This document shows, in pieces, positions 61,897 to 64,000 of a stretch of DNA of 64,000 nt (position 1 is the first letter of the stretch; every line of letters begins with the position of its first letter). The stretch comes from Porphyrobacter sp. IPPAS B-1204. Its GTDB lineage: Bacteria > Pseudomonadota > Alphaproteobacteria > Sphingomonadales > Sphingomonadaceae. The DNA lies in NCBI GenBank assembly GCA_003724185.1, contig RHGM01000002.1:1-64000 (forward strand), written 5' to 3'. Below the pieces are notes generated by a model. That model was not told where the DNA came from, searched no databases, and was given only the letters and a program-made list of their open reading frames with translations. The position numbers were made by a program, and so were the translations under genes.

Positions 61897-62856
61897 ATGA
61901 AGACCATTTGGCTTGCCTTGCTGACCGGCGCGGCGCTGGTCGGCACGATCCCGTTTTGGGCCGCCGCCGATCCGGTGTCTCAAGCGCCATCCGAGCCGCG
62001 CCTGTTCCTGCCCGAAGTGCTTGTACCTGCCGGCCGGATCACGCTCACCCCCGGCTTCAGTCCGGATGGCCGCACGATGTATTTCGCCCAGACAGAATGC
62101 ACCCCGATCTGGGAATGCCCGCAGCGGCTCAAGCGGATCGAGCGAAAGGGCGATGGCTGGTCCAGCCCGGAACGCGTACCCCTGCCACAGGATGCGCGGG
62201 TCGATTATCCGAGCGTTACGCCCGATGGGCGGTATCTGTTGTTCTCGTGGTCAGCCACAAGGCCTGAATATGCAGGCCGTGACATTGATGTGAACTTCGA
62301 TTTGTGGCGGCTTGATCTCACTGATTCCGCAGCGACGCCTGAGCCGCTCGAAGGCCCTGATCTCAATCGTATCCGTGAAGGGACAATCAAGAAACTCCGC
62401 TTCGTCCACAACGAAACCGCGCCGATCCTTACGACGGCAGGCGATCTGTATTTCTGGTCGGAAAGGCTCGATGGGATGGGTGACCGGGACGTCTATGTCG
62501 CACGAGCCGATGGCAAGGGAGGGTTTCAGCGACCGGGACCGCTGCCAGCGCCAATCAATTCCGCAGGTTCCGATGACGGGGCGTGGGTCGCGGCCGATGG
62601 CAAGACCATGCTGATTACCTATTCGGATCGCGGGGGATGCGGCGGCAGTGACCTGTTCATCGCGCATCGAACCGGCGATACTTGGACTACGCCGGTCAAC
62701 CTCGGCTGCACCATCAATTCGTCAGCCGATGAATATGCCGCGACGCTGATCCCCGGCACGCGCACGCTGGTTTTCGCTTCGACACGTCCGTTCAAAGGCG
62801 CGTCAGAATATGACGTGGCGCTTTGGATTGCAGAGCTGCCGATGGTCAGAAACTGA
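61897..62856 (+). CDS. Exported PD40 (TolB-like) beta-propeller protein
   Basis: The 319-aa precursor has a signal peptide (…TIPFWAAADP). Propeller blades of the PD40 type recur: 'TPGFSPDGRTMYFAQTE', 'YPSVTPDGRYLLFSWS', 'LTTAGDLYFWSER', 'GAWVAADGKTMLITYSDRGGCGGSDLF' and 'AATLIPGTRTLVFASTRP'. Such proteins bind partners or ligands in the periplasm and carry no catalytic residues of their own. Paired with the MORN-like protein, it may be a small envelope sensor module. A 'Q-T-E-C-T-P-I-W-E-C' pair of Cys in blade 1 likely bonds. Confidence 0.78.
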   Translation: MKTIWLALLTGAALVGTIPFWAAADPVSQAPSEPRLFLPEVLVPAGRITLTPGFSPDGRTMYFAQTECTPIWECPQRLKRIERKGDGWSSPERVPLPQDARVDYPSVTPDGRYLLFSWSATRPEYAGRDIDVNFDLWRLDLTDSAATPEPLEGPDLNRIREGTIKKLRFVHNETAPILTTAGDLYFWSERLDGMGDRDVYVARADGKGGFQRPGPLPAPINSAGSDDGAWVAADGKTMLITYSDRGGCGGSDLFIAHRTGDTWTTPVNLGCTINSSADEYAATLIPGTRTLVFASTRPFKGASEYDVALWIAELPMVRN

Positions 62857-62867
62857 CATTCAGCTTC

Positions 62868-62970
62868 CCACCCACGACCAGCCATGAGCAGGGCTGATGC
62901 GCGATCCTGAAAGCGGTATTGCGGCTTTGCCACGCTTCTTAAAAATGCCTGCCATTCAGGAAGCGACCCC
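62868..62970. repeat. Dispersed intergenic repeat, copy B
   Basis: Ungapped partner of 931-1033 (87 of 103 identical by hand count). The hairpin is shorter here, CCTG-CCATT-CAGG, with mismatched ends. It starts 12 bases after the PD40 gene stop; the corresponding copy A starts 97 bases after the Imm11-like gene, so both follow a gene end on the same strand. Confidence 0.7.
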
Positions 62971-63047
62971 GGAGCTGCCCTTGGGGCTAATGAAATCATA
63001 TGGTCGCCTGAAACAGTTATTGCTATCGACACGCTGTGCTCAAGGAC

Positions 63048-64000
63048 ATGAACTTCAAGGGGAAGTGGCGCGACTACCAGGCGCGTGTCCTGGAGGAGAT
63101 GGACGATCATTTCGGTGATCGCCGTCTGCACGTAGTTGCGGCTCCGGGTGCAGGCAAGACAGTGCTTGGCCTCGAAATCGTCCGGCGCATCGGCAGGCCC
63201 GCGCTCGTATTTGCGCCAACGATCGCGATCCGCGACCAATGGGAACAGCGCCTCTGTCCGCTCTTCCTTGATTCCCCTGCGGCTTCCGTTTCGATCTCCC
63301 GCGACCTTGGCGATTTGCGCGAGCTGACGCTGACGACTTATCAGGCGCTTGATGCACTGCGCCGCGGCGAAGATTTGGAGGGGCTGATCGATACACTGAA
63401 CAGCTGCGGTCCGCTCACGCTGGTGCTTGACGAGGCACATCATCTGCGGCGCCAATGGTGGAAATGCCTGATCGAGCTTGCGGAAAGGTTGCAGGACGTT
63501 CGAATCGTATCCCTTACTGCGACCCCGCCCTATGATGCCAGCTTCGCGGAATGGTCACGTTATGAGGAATTGTGCGGGCCGATCGACATTGAAATCGGCA
63601 TCCCCGAGCTGGTGCGCAATGGCGATCTCTGCCCGCATCAGGATCACCTGATCCTTTCAGCGCCAACCGAGGATGCCCTTGAACTGCTGGACCAGCGACG
63701 CAAGGCGATAGGGAGACTGGCGCGCGAACTGCGCGGCGATAACACTTTGCTCGACTGGCTGGCCGCACATCCCTGGCTGACTGATCCCAAGTCGCACGTT
63801 GAAGCTATTCTCGAGGCGCCCGAAATGCTGTCGGCAGTGCTGGTCCTCCTTGCTTCGGCGGGGCGCGATCTGCCCAAGCCTGCATTGAAGCTCCTCGGGG
63901 TATCCGTGCGCGATGTCCCCGCGCCTTCGGTGTTCTGGCTCGAACGGTTCCTCGACGGCGTGATCGTGCAGCACACCGCCAGCTTTCCGCTTGATCCCGC
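63048..64000 (+). CDS. Superfamily 2 DEAD/DEAH-type helicase, N-terminal part (truncated by window)
   Basis: The frame stays open to the end of the window (317 residues shown). Walker A is 'AAPGAGKTVLGLE' (residues 31-43), motif Ia 'VFAPTIAIRDQWE', motif II D-E-A-H-H (128-132), motif III 'SLTATPPYDAS'. The start 'MNFKGKWRDYQARVLEEMDD' is the Q-like motif of the SNF2/RecG-like 'restriction-helicase' branch. An in-frame GTG at 63036 is an alternative start. The segment after motif III ('EELCGPIDIEIGIPELVRNGDLCPHQD') is typical of long helicases associated with restriction or defence islands, but the partners lie beyond the window. Confidence 0.85.
   Translation, partial: MNFKGKWRDYQARVLEEMDDHFGDRRLHVVAAPGAGKTVLGLEIVRRIGRPALVFAPTIAIRDQWEQRLCPLFLDSPAASVSISRDLGDLRELTLTTYQALDALRRGEDLEGLIDTLNSCGPLTLVLDEAHHLRRQWWKCLIELAERLQDVRIVSLTATPPYDASFAEWSRYEELCGPIDIEIGIPELVRNGDLCPHQDHLILSAPTEDALELLDQRRKAIGRLARELRGDNTLLDWLAAHPWLTDPKSHVEAILEAPEMLSAVLVLLASAGRDLPKPALKLLGVSVRDVPAPSVFWLERFLDGVIVQHTASFPLDP

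Noticed and set aside
62619..63455. 278-aa minus-strand frame covering copy B of the repeat and the helicase start
   Set aside because: It crosses the clearly coding plus-strand helicase motifs and the PD40 gene end. The similarity to the minus-strand frame at 736-1143 is explained by the shared nucleotide repeat.

Overview
The window is high-GC bacterial chromosome that most resembles a sphingomonad / Erythrobacteraceae-type alphaproteobacterium. This rests on recognition of family styles by eye, not on a database search. The cues are long TonB-dependent receptors, a short orphan tyrosine integrase of the kind dispersed through sphingomonad genomes, a small 'CR..ACYD' exported protein, TPR/2OG-Fe(II) oxygenases next to a TonB receptor, and MarR/AAHS/FAH catabolic genes. 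I found no rRNA, tRNA or CRISPR array.

Layout. 0-4 kb: an Imm11-type (DUF1629) immunity-like gene whose start overlaps an upstream stop codon, an intergenic repeat, two divergent paralogues with a retropepsin-like fold, and a DUF1963 remnant. 4-10.5 kb: two 2OG-Fe(II) oxygenases convergent with a 1002-aa TonB receptor across a bidirectional terminator, then a small exported protein. 10.5-14.7 kb: an AraC regulator, an intact orphan integrase and an SLC13/RCK_C transporter, followed by a second, frameshifted and truncated copy of the integrase leader. The transporter is therefore bracketed by ~265-bp direct repeats. 14.9-28.1 kb: about eleven genes almost all encoding exported proteins. They include two DUF3298 paralogues (one frameshifted at a T8 run) and two paralogue pairs in which one member carries appended PPC-like domains and the other does not.

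29-39.3 kb: a tightly overlapping operon: MarR regulator, operator palindrome, TonB receptor, exported alpha/beta hydrolase, exported metallo-beta-lactamase-fold hydrolase, predicted lipoprotein of the 2-keto-4-pentenoate hydratase/FAH superfamily, Tat-type PhoD-like phosphodiesterase, AAHS-like MFS transporter, and cytoplasmic FAH hydrolase. It reads as a complete uptake, periplasmic processing, import and ring-fission-product hydrolysis route for an unknown (phospho)ester aromatic or lactone compound. It is my strongest candidate for an undescribed system.

39.5-47.1 kb: a histidine-kinase remnant, a small conserved gene, an M16 metalloprotease, and a three-gene operon holding four copies of one exported domain of unknown function. 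47.2-47.6 kb: a PhoH N-terminus fused in frame to a transposase C-terminus. 48-57.3 kb: a four-gene operon of DUF11/SdrD-B/Calx-beta-like surface proteins ending in a 1434-aa predicted outer-membrane barrel. 57.8-60.6 kb: a winged-helix regulator divergent from a LuxR solo, then an HD-GYP gene broken by a GC-dinucleotide slip and missing the catalytic HD histidine. 60.8-64 kb: an Lrp regulator, a MORN-like protein, a PD40 beta-propeller protein, a second copy of the intergenic repeat, and the start of a superfamily 2 helicase that runs off the window.
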